DNA of 64,000 nucleotides from Paenibacillus sp. UNC451MF (GTDB lineage Bacteria; Bacillota; Bacilli; Paenibacillales; NBRC-103111). Under the pieces are notes generated by a model. The model made no database searches and was not told where the DNA came from. It worked only from the letters and a program-made list of their open reading frames with translations. Below are positions 36,396 to 44,917 of this stretch, one piece after another. Positions within the stretch are counted from its first letter, which is position 1, and every line of letters starts with the position of its first letter. A program made the translations under genes and the position numbers. The stretch spans positions 124,001 to 188,000 of the forward strand of contig NZ_JMLS01000013.1 in assembly GCF_000686845.1 (NCBI RefSeq), written 5' to 3'.

Positions 36396-36833
36396 ATGGA
36401 AAGAAGGGGCATTGACTCAAATTCTACTACAAAACGATTAGGTATAGATGATCTAAAGTCATGGTTAAGTGGGAAACGAGGTCGAATTGAATCAATTGCA
36501 TTTCATCGCTTTCTTCAGAAAGAAATAGCTAAACGAGATATTTCAGGTGCTGAAATACTCAAAAAATCAAATTTAAATAAGAATACATACTATGCAATTT
36601 TACGTGGGGAAAGAAAACCATCACGAAATAAAGTAATTCAGTTAGCATTTGGATTGGGTTTTAATCCAGAAGAAACTGATGATTTATTGTGGAGAGCTGG
36701 GTATGCTTACCTAGATAATGTAAACAGTTTTCGAGATACAATTATTAGGACATGCCTAGAAAATAACCACAATATTGATGTCACGGAGAGTTTGCTACAG
36801 GAATTTGAGGAGGAACTATTTGTAAATGATTAG
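36396..36833 (+). CDS. XRE-type helix-turn-helix regulator
   Basis: 145 residues. The central helix-turn-helix is ISGAEILKKSNLNKNTYYAILRGE, followed by KPSRNKVIQLAFGLGFNPEETDDLL, the shape of lambda-repressor-like proteins. Residues 1-50 have no recognisable domain. It probably controls itself and the divergent three-gene operon through the GTTTAC repeat. Confidence 0.8.
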   Translation: MERRGIDSNSTTKRLGIDDLKSWLSGKRGRIESIAFHRFLQKEIAKRDISGAEILKKSNLNKNTYYAILRGERKPSRNKVIQLAFGLGFNPEETDDLLWRAGYAYLDNVNSFRDTIIRTCLENNHNIDVTESLLQEFEEELFVND

Positions 36834-36856
36834 TTGGACGACATTATATTCCTTTT

Positions 36857-36925
36857 CTTGTCTCGATACGTATCAAAAATGTCGTATTGCTTGTAAGGGT
36901 TGGGATAGATACTAAAATCCATTGA
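36857..36925 (+). pseudogene. Displaced 3' end of rlmD (second attachment-site copy)
   Basis: The frame LVSIRIKNVVLLVRVGIDTKIH-stop lines up with the end of RlmD ([19 protein letters not shown]-stop), with many base changes. It has no start and no upstream gene. It marks the junction between the first cargo and the second element and comes from the rlmD end carried by an integrating element. Confidence 0.8.
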
Positions 36926-37150
36926 TACATAAGCGTTCATAGACTGATACAGTGTTTGTGGAATTGGTGAAACAGAGGCACTTTCGAAGAGTTGCCGTAA
37001 ATCTGCCGCAAAGTTACGTGTAAAAGCAGAATAACATAGCATAAAAGCAAGGAAAAAGACGCTGGGAGAAACATTACCCCAACGTCTTTTTATCTGCTTG
37101 CTTCGCATCTATTGGGAACAGATTTTCGAACTTATCGGCTGCGGCTTGAT
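36926..37150. repeat. Attachment-site region, copy 2
   Basis: Continues the direct repeat of 34347-34570. TTGCCGTAAA and TGCCGCAAA boxes at 36992-37012 correspond to the two boxes of copy 1. The hairpin AAAAAGACGCTGGG/CCCAACGTCTTTTT at about 37052-37091 overlaps the integrase 3' end and serves as its terminator. Confidence 0.78.
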
Positions 37151-38297
37151 CGGCGGAACGGAGGGCATGTCCGTATATGTTCATTGTGGTTGTGATGCTG
37201 CCGTGTCCAAGCCGCTCAGAAATAACTTTTGCATGAACTCCTTGATTAATCAGCTGCGTTGCCGATGCATGGCGAAGGTCGTGGAAACGCGTATACCGGA
37301 AATCGTTTTTCTTTACGAATTGCCGAAACCACTGGTAAGGGCTTTCGTGGTGAAAAGCTAAACCGTCCTCATGGGCGAATACAAAAAAGTATTCACCGCC
37401 CTGCCACGCGTCACCAATTTTATTCCGCTCCTTAACCCGGTAAGCGTAATAATCTCGCAAATCCTCCAGTACTGGGCGGGGGAGCGCAATTTTTCGTTTG
37501 GAGTTTTTTGTCTTAGGTTCCTTCACGATGACTTCGCCTTTCAAAGAAATAGCAATGCTTTGCTGTACATCGATAACGCCATTCTTCCAGTCGATATGCT
37601 TCCACTCTAGCCCAAGCAATTCACCGCGCCGCATCCCTGTGGTTAAAGCCAGCGTTATCATCATTCGCCAATGGAGTGGCTCTTTCTGAAGGGCTTGTAA
37701 CATGGCTTTTATCTCTTCTTCATCGTACGGGATAATCTCCTTATATGTTACTTTTGGCTTTTTCACTTCCGCTGCTGGATTTTCTTTTATAACTTTCCAC
37801 TCAACCGCGCGAGAGAAGATGTTTTTTAATATCCTGTGATTCATTTGGATTGTTCCAGACGATAAAATGCCGACCTTATTGTCTTTGCGGCTTCCCTCTT
37901 TCCCTAACGAGTCGAGAAAATCTACAATGTGCAATGGCTTTATATGATCGAGTTGCAAATTTCCGAATGCAGGCAATATGTGAGTATTCAGATTCACCAT
38001 ATATGTGTAGAGGGTCTTTCGTTCAAGCTGCTTGTCCGCATATTTCTCTTTCCATAACTCCACAAATTGGCTAAATGTTAGCTTTGCGGGTGCTATGTAG
38101 CTCCCCGCTTCGACTTCTTCTTTGAATTTAAGCCATTCTTGTTCCAAGTGCATTTCTAGACGCTTGGGCGCTCGTAAGATGCGCTCGTCTTCTACCACGA
38201 CTGTTTTTGTGCGCCGGGTGTATTTGCCGTCCACACCGCGTCCAAGGCTGATGGTAAGTTCCCATGAGTTACTGCCGCGTTGACGATAGTTTGCCAT
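37074..38297 (-). CDS. int: Tyrosine-type site-specific recombinase (integrase)
   Basis: Catalyses integration and excision at the rlmD 3' end. 407 residues: an arm-binding N-terminal domain (MANYRQRGSNSWELTI), a SAM-like core-binding domain (about 72-170) and the catalytic domain with R223 (TTGMRRGEL), H339/R342 (HDLRH), H365 (LGHGS) and Y375 (NIYGH). All catalytic residues are present, so it should be active. AGGAGT lies before the ATG. The stop of a small upstream reading frame overlaps this start (TAATG), giving translational coupling. Confidence 0.95.
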   Translation of the reverse strand: MANYRQRGSNSWELTISLGRGVDGKYTRRTKTVVVEDERILRAPKRLEMHLEQEWLKFKEEVEAGSYIAPAKLTFSQFVELWKEKYADKQLERKTLYTYMVNLNTHILPAFGNLQLDHIKPLHIVDFLDSLGKEGSRKDNKVGILSSGTIQMNHRILKNIFSRAVEWKVIKENPAAEVKKPKVTYKEIIPYDEEEIKAMLQALQKEPLHWRMMITLALTTGMRRGELLGLEWKHIDWKNGVIDVQQSIAISLKGEVIVKEPKTKNSKRKIALPRPVLEDLRDYYAYRVKERNKIGDAWQGGEYFFVFAHEDGLAFHHESPYQWFRQFVKKNDFRYTRFHDLRHASATQLINQGVHAKVISERLGHGSITTTMNIYGHALRSADQAAADKFENLFPIDAKQADKKTLG

Positions 38298-38519
38298 TAT
38301 GCTTCACTCCTGTTTTCATCGAATAATGAAATGATGGCATCCCGCTCCTGCCGCAATGTCTCAATGCGGGTCATAACGATTTCCTGTTCTCTAGTAGTCA
38401 TGTACCGTCCGTTAAAGGTGAGTTCCTTAGCCAGTGAAATATGTTCCTTGGTAAATTCGGCAAGCCGTTCGCCAAATTCGGATTTACAGGCAACCGAAGA
38501 GCTTATTAATGTAATTCAT
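38297..38519 (-). pseudogene. Small integrase-coupled gene with a frame break near its start
   Basis: The open frame from about 38515 to 38297 codes for a charged helical peptide (EFGERLAEFTKEHISLAKEL, later RIETLRQERDAIISLF). It ends in TAATG overlapping the integrase start. The only well-placed start, ATG 38519 after GGAGG, is in another frame and stops after 11 codons. One base change near codon 2-10 would join them. It may be broken, use a frameshift, or start internally at ATG 38401. Its position suits a recombination accessory protein. Confidence 0.5.
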
Positions 38520-38571
38520 CTTCGATTTTCCTCCTAGCGCAGCAATGTTTGGTAGATCATGGAGCTGATAG

Positions 38572-38697
38572 TTATTTCGGAATTTCGGTAATATATGGAT
38601 TAATAACACAAGTGGCAAGCGTCCGATCCGCTTGCCGCTTGAGGAGTTCAACAAGTATTGGGAATGGGGTCTAAAAATAAACATTAAGCCTGTTTAA
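38572..38697 (+). pseudogene. Possible gene-end remnant on the plus strand
   Basis: The frame GKRPIRLPLEEFNKYWEWGL... NIKPV-stop looks protein-like but has no start codon and runs 14 bases into the excisionase gene end. It also contains the hairpin GGCAAGCG/CGCTTGCC. Weak evidence. Confidence 0.25.
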
Positions 38698-38869
38698 ATT
38701 CCGAGAAGCCACCAGCCAACCATTTTTCAAGAGTCGGTCGATACAGTAAAATTCGACTCCGTGCCTTCGTATGCGGCAGTTGCCCGGCTGCACACATATT
38801 ATAAATCGTAGTAGTAGATAAACCCGTTATTTTAGCGGCATCTTTAACCGACAAGGTGATTTTCTCCAT
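38684..38869 (-). CDS. Excisionase-like helix-turn-helix protein
   Basis: 61 residues of the MerR/AlpA-type excisionase fold: LSVKDAAKITGLSTTTIYNM followed by the wing GQLPHTKARSRILLYRPTLEKWL. It probably directs the integrase towards excision. GGAGG lies ahead of the ATG. It lies upstream of the integrase in the same direction, the usual layout. Confidence 0.85.
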   Translation of the reverse strand: MEKITLSVKDAAKITGLSTTTIYNMCAAGQLPHTKARSRILLYRPTLEKWLAGGFSEFKQA

Positions 38870-38983
38870 TTCGATACCTCCGTTATTAGTAGTGTTATAA
38901 ATAAAGAAAAATTCACTGATTGATTCAGCCTGATGGTCACAAATAACCTTTAAGGAAATGGGCAGGTACCCTGCCCATTTCCT

Positions 38984-39274
38984 TCAGCGGTTATGTTTAC
39001 TTAATATTTCTCTGTCCATCGCAAGGTGGTAACGATCGCGAGAGACCCATCCCAACTCCATCTTGATATCAATTTTTTCCATTGCCGCATCTTCTTCGGG
39101 GATGAGTATCTTGCTGCTCTCTTTTAAGGAAGACTCGAATATACGATGATTATTCGCAAAAGCGAGTCGTACTTTCTGATCTAAAGCATCGTAATCAATA
39201 GGATAATTAAAGTATTCGATTATCTCGCGGTACCAAGCCTTAACAATCTCTTCTAATGTGATAGTATTCTTCAA
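38984..39274 (-). CDS. Small unknown protein of the mobile element
   Basis: 96 residues with a TTG start directly after GAAGGAT. Helical and acidic, with no motif I recognise; ITLEEIVKAWYREIIEYF opens it. Same direction as the excisionase and Sel1 genes, probably co-transcribed with them. Confidence 0.6.
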   Translation of the reverse strand: MKNTITLEEIVKAWYREIIEYFNYPIDYDALDQKVRLAFANNHRIFESSLKESSKILIPEEDAAMEKIDIKMELGWVSRDRYHLAMDREILSKHNR

Positions 39275-39353
39275 ATCCTTCTTTCGCCTCTTTCATATAA
39301 TGTGCTTTCAGATGAATAATATATATTTGATCAATTTAGTTAGACGGTAGCAG

Positions 39354-39851
39354 TTAATCCGCCTTTTCTTCTAGGTTCCAGAACTGCTTGTTTGCATCGG
39401 GATGTCCCATTGCACTTGCAATTTTGAAGTGCTTCGTTGCTTTTTTAACATTTTTTTTGAACACTCTGCCGGACGAATAATGCGTTCCTAGTGAAAAATG
39501 AGCATCTACAAGTCCGCCCTCCGCGGCCGTTTTCAATAGCTTTTTCCCTTTTTTTTGAGTTTGTTCATCCTCCAAGTAACGCTCGGCTAATTTAAATTGG
39601 GCTAAAGGGAAATTCCCGCATTCATCTAGCCATTTCATTGCTTTTTTAATATCGTCTTCACGATCATTCGTGATCCCCCGAAAGTAACATTCAGCTAACC
39701 AGACGGCTGCCCAAAGGTTTCCTTCCTCGGCTTCATCGCGCAACCGTTCGAGTGATTTACGATCAGCCGCGTTGCAATAGAAGGTATAGGCTACAACGAT
39801 TTGCTCGTGAATAGAAGGTGAGCTTTTCTTGTAAACGTGAATTTGACTCAT
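39354..39851 (-). CDS. Sel1-repeat (TPR-like) protein
   Basis: 165 residues with three to four Sel1 repeats of about 36 residues, e.g. LWAAVWLAECYFRG, PLAQFKLAERYLED, VDAHFSLGTHYSSG and GHPDANKQFWNLE. Such proteins form protein-protein scaffolds. No signal peptide, so cytoplasmic. The role in the element is unknown. Confidence 0.8.
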   Translation of the reverse strand: MSQIHVYKKSSPSIHEQIVVAYTFYCNAADRKSLERLRDEAEEGNLWAAVWLAECYFRGITNDREDDIKKAMKWLDECGNFPLAQFKLAERYLEDEQTQKKGKKLLKTAAEGGLVDAHFSLGTHYSSGRVFKKNVKKATKHFKIASAMGHPDANKQFWNLEEKAD

Positions 39852-39984
39852 ATACTTTCCTCTTTTCTGGTTTATTGGGGTACTATCCCGGATATATTGG
39901 GTACGATAATGTCTCGATCTGTCTGCGTTCTAGCTAACTTGCCAAGATGCCAAGGTAATGTGAATTATCAAGTAAGCAAGGAAA

Positions 39985-41871
39985 CTATTCTTCTTCATCC
40001 CACCATCGAAAGGCATCTAGATCCAGTCGAATAACACTTACCCTCTGGCCATTCACTTTAATACGAACCGTTTTTGTGCCGTCCTTATTGTTATCCGGCT
40101 TTAATATTCCGCGCATAAATAAGCGGTCGATTAACGATCTTTTGGATACTGGAAATTCGATTCCTAGCCTGCCATAAAAGCTTCGCACTTCACTGTAGGC
40201 CAAATCAGGAAGAAGATAGAGATTGCTAAAATCTCGGTATCCTATCAGTGATTTGATCCCGGGGGCGTCTATAATTTTATTTTGTCTTCCTTCAACCGTA
40301 ATCTCTGGAATATGAGCTCGATTAGAGGTTATGAGCTGGGCAAGTGCATGGATAAACATATCTACTTCGTTGTTTCTCTTCAGATACAGGTTTTGATCTT
40401 GTATCCATTGCAGAAGCATGGATCTGTTCTCATCCATTCTAAGATCGAAATCGTGCAGCGTAAGGAATCCTACCTGTAATCCATAATTCATATAGGCGTT
40501 AAAAGAAGCATCTAACCATGATGCCGTTGTAATAAGACGGCCGTGTGAATCAGGATGCGCATTAGTAAAAAAATCTTTGCTGCTTAAAAATGCTTGCTTT
40601 AAGTGATCTACATGCTTTTCGAAATTTTCCGTAATTGCTTGTAAGTAGAATCTTATCGCTGTCGGAAAGTAGGTCCGGTTTCCTTGAGCGGCAGTTAGTC
40701 TTTCAAGGTTAATGTCTTCTTTTCGGATTGGGATCATAAAACATCTAGCCAAGGAGGAGAGGCTTTTAAACACATTATCCTCAGCCGTTATCGCCGCTAA
40801 CCCACCGGGCTTCATATGTACCGTTTTGTTTTTAGACTCCATTTTTTGACGACCTACAGAATCTCCATATGCCCTAACGATGTTTTCCAGCTTTTTCTCC
40901 GTTTCATGCCTCTCAGCGGAACTGATTGATGGTGCAATATCATCGATCAGGGTTACTGTATCGCGCATGTTTACCATCATTTGTTCCATAGCTGGTCCAG
41001 TCGCTTTAAAATTGATTGGAACGGCATCGGCGTATTGCTCGTACATATTGAAAAATAACTTAGATATGCTTGTTTTGCGACTGCCGCTTTCACCAAACAG
41101 ATAATATACAAAGTCCGGTTTATATCTCCAGTCTTTAAAAACAGAGGTCATTAAACTTAGAAGCATAAAAGAAAGGGCGGTATTACTTATTTCTATAGGC
41201 GCGATTGGAAGCATGGTGTTGAGAACAAATTTAAACGCATTTTTTTCCGAAATATCGGTGGTCTTTAAATGAAACTCCTTGAGCGAATCATCGATAACAA
41301 CATGATCTGCGTTATGTTCCCCAATAATATTAGTACCTGTGATATATTTGCTTTGCCCGTTCGAATCCTTAATCCAACCTAGGCTACAATACTCGTCAAC
41401 ATAGGGGACGAACTCGTTGATGCGGTAAATAATGTCCTGAATATATTGTGCTGCATTCGAAATGATGGGGGATATCCATACTTTGAACCCCCATTTTTCA
41501 CGAATCCATTTCATGGATGAAAATTCTGCTGGACTTAAAATGACCGGTTCCAACAAAACCATATTCCTAATGCCCATTATGTGGATTTTGCGACTTATCC
41601 CACTGGATCGATGCTGACGAATTTCCCCACAGGGTAGAAAAAGAGTATCGGTCAACGATTGAAACTTTCTGTTGTCACCCTCACCTACTGCGATTTCGAT
41701 CCCTTGCCGGCTAAATCGGTACTCAGGATGACTTCCATGAAGGCAATCCGTAAGGATTTCAATAGCATCCGATTCCCATAGAGAGGAGGGATCAAGTCGC
41801 CAACGTGCAAACAGGTCGAAATAATTTTTACGTATTAAACTTAGATGGCTCACTATGACATCACATCCCAA
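39985..41871 (-). CDS. P-loop ATPase, DUF927-like helicase of the element
   Basis: 628 residues. The Walker A is FGESGSRKTSISKLF (about residue 262) and Walker B TVTLIDDIAP. A following Arg-rich stretch fits the sensor region of DUF927-type ATPases found next to plasmid, phage or integrative-element replication genes. No primase motif is seen in its N-terminal part. It probably acts in replication or transfer of the element's DNA. TTG start with a weak ribosome binding site, so the exact start is uncertain. A 10-codon frame with a strong ribosome binding site lies 64 bases upstream. Confidence 0.65.
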   Translation of the reverse strand: MGCDVIVSHLSLIRKNYFDLFARWRLDPSSLWESDAIEILTDCLHGSHPEYRFSRQGIEIAVGEGDNRKFQSLTDTLFLPCGEIRQHRSSGISRKIHIMGIRNMVLLEPVILSPAEFSSMKWIREKWGFKVWISPIISNAAQYIQDIIYRINEFVPYVDEYCSLGWIKDSNGQSKYITGTNIIGEHNADHVVIDDSLKEFHLKTTDISEKNAFKFVLNTMLPIAPIEISNTALSFMLLSLMTSVFKDWRYKPDFVYYLFGESGSRKTSISKLFFNMYEQYADAVPINFKATGPAMEQMMVNMRDTVTLIDDIAPSISSAERHETEKKLENIVRAYGDSVGRQKMESKNKTVHMKPGGLAAITAEDNVFKSLSSLARCFMIPIRKEDINLERLTAAQGNRTYFPTAIRFYLQAITENFEKHVDHLKQAFLSSKDFFTNAHPDSHGRLITTASWLDASFNAYMNYGLQVGFLTLHDFDLRMDENRSMLLQWIQDQNLYLKRNNEVDMFIHALAQLITSNRAHIPEITVEGRQNKIIDAPGIKSLIGYRDFSNLYLLPDLAYSEVRSFYGRLGIEFPVSKRSLIDRLFMRGILKPDNNKDGTKTVRIKVNGQRVSVIRLDLDAFRWWDEEE

Positions 41872-41934
41872 ATCAATATTTTTATAAGGTTGTCAAAGAG
41901 TTAGGAGTTAGATTCTAGCAAGACTACCTATTTA

Positions 41935-41967
41935 TCATGCCGTTGATTGTTGTCCTTGTGCTGACAT
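41935..41967 (-). other. Possible 10-codon leader peptide
   Basis: AAAGGAGGG, seven bases, then ATG and codons for MSAQGQQSTA, stop. The ribosome binding site is much better than that of the ATPase gene downstream. It could be a leader or only a chance frame. Confidence 0.3.
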
Positions 41968-42096
41968 CTGCATTCCCTCCTTTTCGCATTTGGTATTTCT
42001 GATTCTACTGGATTCACGAGTCTGCGATTAATAACCATTTACACGCCATTTTTTTGGTGCCTAAAATGACAATAGCCTCTTGGCTGGAACAATAAA

Positions 42097-42130
42097 AAAC
42101 CCAAGTCAGCACGAAACTGGACTTGGGTTT
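42097..42130 (-). terminator. Terminator of the unknown two-gene module
   Basis: AAACCCAAGTC pairs with GACTTGGGTTT; read on the minus strand the stem is followed by a T-rich TTTTTATTG. It separates this module from the ATPase gene. Confidence 0.85.
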
Positions 42131-42141
42131 AGGTATGATTT

Positions 42142-43605
42142 TTAATTTTTCATTGCATTCCGAACTTTATCTAAGCTGCGTAAGAATGAATCCGAATTTA
42201 TTACCTTATGAAAGGCAGGATTAATTTCATTTTCGCAATGTTCGACAAGGTTTTTGGAAATTATGTTGGCATTGAAAATTCCATTGAGCAAGGGCTCGCT
42301 ACGAAATTCTTCGGACAGTGGAATGTGGGCAATACTAGTTTCTGTATTTATCCACGACTGGGCATGTTTCTTAGACACAGGCAATTGAGTCTTAAACTGT
42401 AACGACTTCAATTTAATCTTGTATATGATCGGAGCGAATAAATCGAAAATTTCTTGTTGTTTCCACGAAAGCTGATCGTCATCGTCAGTAGTGGGAAAAG
42501 AGAAGTCATCGAAAGGTACGTTTATAGGATAGACCTGCTTTAATAAATAGTACGTATACATTTCCATGAGCGGAAATGTAAATTGCGATAGCATATAAAG
42601 GCTTTTCGTCATGTCTCGGATGACTTCGGTCTGCCGATATTCGCTATATTCCTTCAAGAGGCGGTCACCTAAGATAGCTTTTACATCGTATTGGTTCCGC
42701 CAAATGGTTTTATTTTTTTCCCTGCTAGATTGAACAGTTCCTTTATTTTCATATTGAACTTGTTGAAAGTAATGGTTGGCAAACTCAAACAAGTTGGGAG
42801 CAAAGGATTCGTTATACGTTAGAAGGACTTTTATATACTCGTTCCTGGAAAATACATTGGGGAGCAATCCAAATAAAACCATTAGTTTAATGAAATCAAT
42901 GTTTTGGATTGGGGAGCCTCCTACATACGCTGTGATATGCTTTAACAGATTAAAGTTATAATTTGACTCAATCAGATATTGCGAAACAGTACCGCTGAAT
43001 CCTTCGGCTACTGATTCGTTTAATATCGTAACGAGATTATGAACGTTTTTGTAGTTAGCAGATTTCTGCGAATACAAAGGATTGACCGTTCTGGACTTGA
43101 TCGTTCGGGCAAAAAGGTTCTCTTGGAACGAAGGGAACAGAAATGGATCTGAACGTTTATCACCTGTTTTTTTGGATGGTTTGAAGTAGTTATCCCCATA
43201 ACATGTGTTTATTTCCGATAATTGTAAATAGTGTTTCCCCTCATCCGTGTACTGTCCCTGATCCTTCATTAAATGATATAAACTAACGCTATCGTCAGCA
43301 CCTAACTTGTTCTCGAAGTCCATTCTCATCCGGATAGTTAGGTGCAGGTGTTCCGTTGCGCTCTTTCGAAAGAATGTCAACTTGTCTTGGTGCATGAATG
43401 CTTCCAGCACCTGAGATGGGACAAATGGGAGACACTCGTAATAAACGAAGTCAACGATTTGGCTAATCGTTGGGTTTTTAAGCATCCCCATTTCTTTATC
43501 AGCTGTAAAGTCAGTTAAACCTAGCAGGTCGATTAGTTCTTTGATTTGATCAACATCGAATATCTTAAAACCGTAAATAATGATCACTCCTTCTTGCCGG
43601 CCCAT
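42142..43605 (-). CDS. Unknown 487-residue protein
   Basis: Largely helical, no TM segment, no recognised catalytic motif. Aromatic-rich, with a Ser/Lys-rich patch near 150. ATG 43605 has AGGA eight bases upstream and lies 22 bases inside the end of the preceding gene, so the two are tightly coupled. Last gene of a module of excisionase-like HTH, 252-residue protein and this protein. Confidence 0.75.
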   Translation of the reverse strand: MGRQEGVIIIYGFKIFDVDQIKELIDLLGLTDFTADKEMGMLKNPTISQIVDFVYYECLPFVPSQVLEAFMHQDKLTFFRKSATEHLHLTIRMRMDFENKLGADDSVSLYHLMKDQGQYTDEGKHYLQLSEINTCYGDNYFKPSKKTGDKRSDPFLFPSFQENLFARTIKSRTVNPLYSQKSANYKNVHNLVTILNESVAEGFSGTVSQYLIESNYNFNLLKHITAYVGGSPIQNIDFIKLMVLFGLLPNVFSRNEYIKVLLTYNESFAPNLFEFANHYFQQVQYENKGTVQSSREKNKTIWRNQYDVKAILGDRLLKEYSEYRQTEVIRDMTKSLYMLSQFTFPLMEMYTYYLLKQVYPINVPFDDFSFPTTDDDDQLSWKQQEIFDLFAPIIYKIKLKSLQFKTQLPVSKKHAQSWINTETSIAHIPLSEEFRSEPLLNGIFNANIISKNLVEHCENEINPAFHKVINSDSFLRSLDKVRNAMKN

Positions 43606-44342
43606 AACTTTATTTCCTGAGCGACTTCAGGAGTTAATACTTTATGGGCAATTCCTATGCGAATGGTTTCTTCTATCCATTGAGAACCTTCCGTATAAGC
43701 TCTAATATAATTCAAATCGGCGTATGCTTGGTCGATTTCATTTTGCGCAAAGTAATACAGTGCTCGGTAAATATAACTATGTGGGCCAATCCCGGGAACG
43801 TGTTCGTACGATTCGAAGTAATCTCGCGCTTCATTCGCAGCACCCAATTTATATCGAATAAAGAAAACTGCAGCCCGCAGATCCGGTATTTGCCGAAGAT
43901 AAGAGTATATAGTGGGTTTTTCGGTAAGTTCAATGACTTGCAAATAGTCGTAATCAACATCGGATTCATCTTTGCTGTTTAATAATTGAATCAGGGCAAC
44001 CAAGTCTGCCAATGGCTGCTTATCAACTGCAGCTTTTTTTAATGAATAAGCGGAGCATACAATTCTTACGAGGTAGTCGCTCTCTGAATAATCCCCACGG
44101 GTTAATTTTTCTCTGGCCTGCACGTACGATCCCAAACTTTTTCGGAATAAACCGACTCTGTTTTCGACTTGTTTCTTTATCCTATCGATATTGTCATTGG
44201 AAATTAACTCATCCCGGTATTGCTCTTCTAATTTAAGAATCTCTCGAATTATTACCTCGCCATCTAGCGGGGCCATACCATTCAAACGGTCGAAGAAACT
44301 TTTGATATGGTGATCTGTAAATAATTTTGGGTAATCGTTCAT
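43584..44342 (-). CDS. Unknown 252-residue protein, TPR-like in part
   Basis: The C-terminal half has helical-hairpin character (YIYRALYYFAQNEIDQAYADL) like TPR repeats; the N-terminal half is charged and helical. No membrane segment. It overlaps the 487-residue gene by 22 bases and follows the small HTH gene by 22 bases. Confidence 0.72.
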   Translation of the reverse strand: MNDYPKLFTDHHIKSFFDRLNGMAPLDGEVIIREILKLEEQYRDELISNDNIDRIKKQVENRVGLFRKSLGSYVQAREKLTRGDYSESDYLVRIVCSAYSLKKAAVDKQPLADLVALIQLLNSKDESDVDYDYLQVIELTEKPTIYSYLRQIPDLRAAVFFIRYKLGAANEARDYFESYEHVPGIGPHSYIYRALYYFAQNEIDQAYADLNYIRAYTEGSQWIEETIRIGIAHKVLTPEVAQEIKLWAGKKE

Positions 44343-44364
44343 GTATTAATCACATTCGATCCTC

Positions 44365-44562
44365 TCAGTGTTTCTTCGTACTCTTTCTAATAATATAGTC
44401 CGTGACAGCACTTCGCTGTATACGATGAGAATTCTTAACCTTGAATGACTCGATTTCTCCGGAATTAATCAAGTCGTATGCGGAATTCATACCGATTTTT
44501 AGGAGTTCCGCTAATTCTGGAACAGTTAAGATTTCATTGTAATCATCATACATACTTTTCAC
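44365..44562 (-). CDS. Second excisionase-type helix-turn-helix protein
   Basis: 65 residues: ILTVPELAELLKIGMNSAYDLI, then INSGEIESFKVKNSHRIQRSAVTDYI, the AlpA/excisionase winged-helix layout. As there is already an Xis-like protein beside the integrase, this one is more likely a regulator of the module it leads. Confidence 0.8.
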   Translation of the reverse strand: MKSMYDDYNEILTVPELAELLKIGMNSAYDLINSGEIESFKVKNSHRIQRSAVTDYIIRKSTKKH

Positions 44563-44917
44563 CTTCCATGCATTGGTTTTTTTATTTTACTGTTGATTAA
44601 ATCACATTATATATCGTTAATTTACATTGTATTACTTTATTATCTTCGTAACAGTTTATTAAAAATAAGCATGAAAGGACAGTAAATAGGCAGATTAGCA
44701 ATGTTACTCTTATTCAAGTGGATTAAAATCACAAACCAGGAAGGAGTTCGAAGCCATGTTCTAATGGGAGTGGCAGATATATATGTATATATGATTACTA
44801 TATTAACTATAAAAACTTTTGACATTATTCAACACATTTCTGTGTAGTATGGACCTTGTTTCAAAATATAAAAATGTGGAAATTAAAAATTCAAAATCAA
44901 GAAAAGGAAGTGGCACT
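44563..44917. promoter_or_regulatory. AT-rich divergent region, possible replication origin
   Basis: 355 bases, very AT-rich, with an ATATATATGTATATAT tract at 44776-44791 and a TTGACA at 44819-44824. A good ribosome binding site followed by ATG-TTC-TAA at about 44743-44763 looks like the dead start of a former gene. It lies upstream of a Rep-like gene, so an origin is possible but not shown. Confidence 0.3.

Noticed and set aside
44743-44763. A ribosome binding site followed by ATG-TTC-TAA
   Set aside because: It codes for two residues only; it is likely the dead start of a lost gene or chance.
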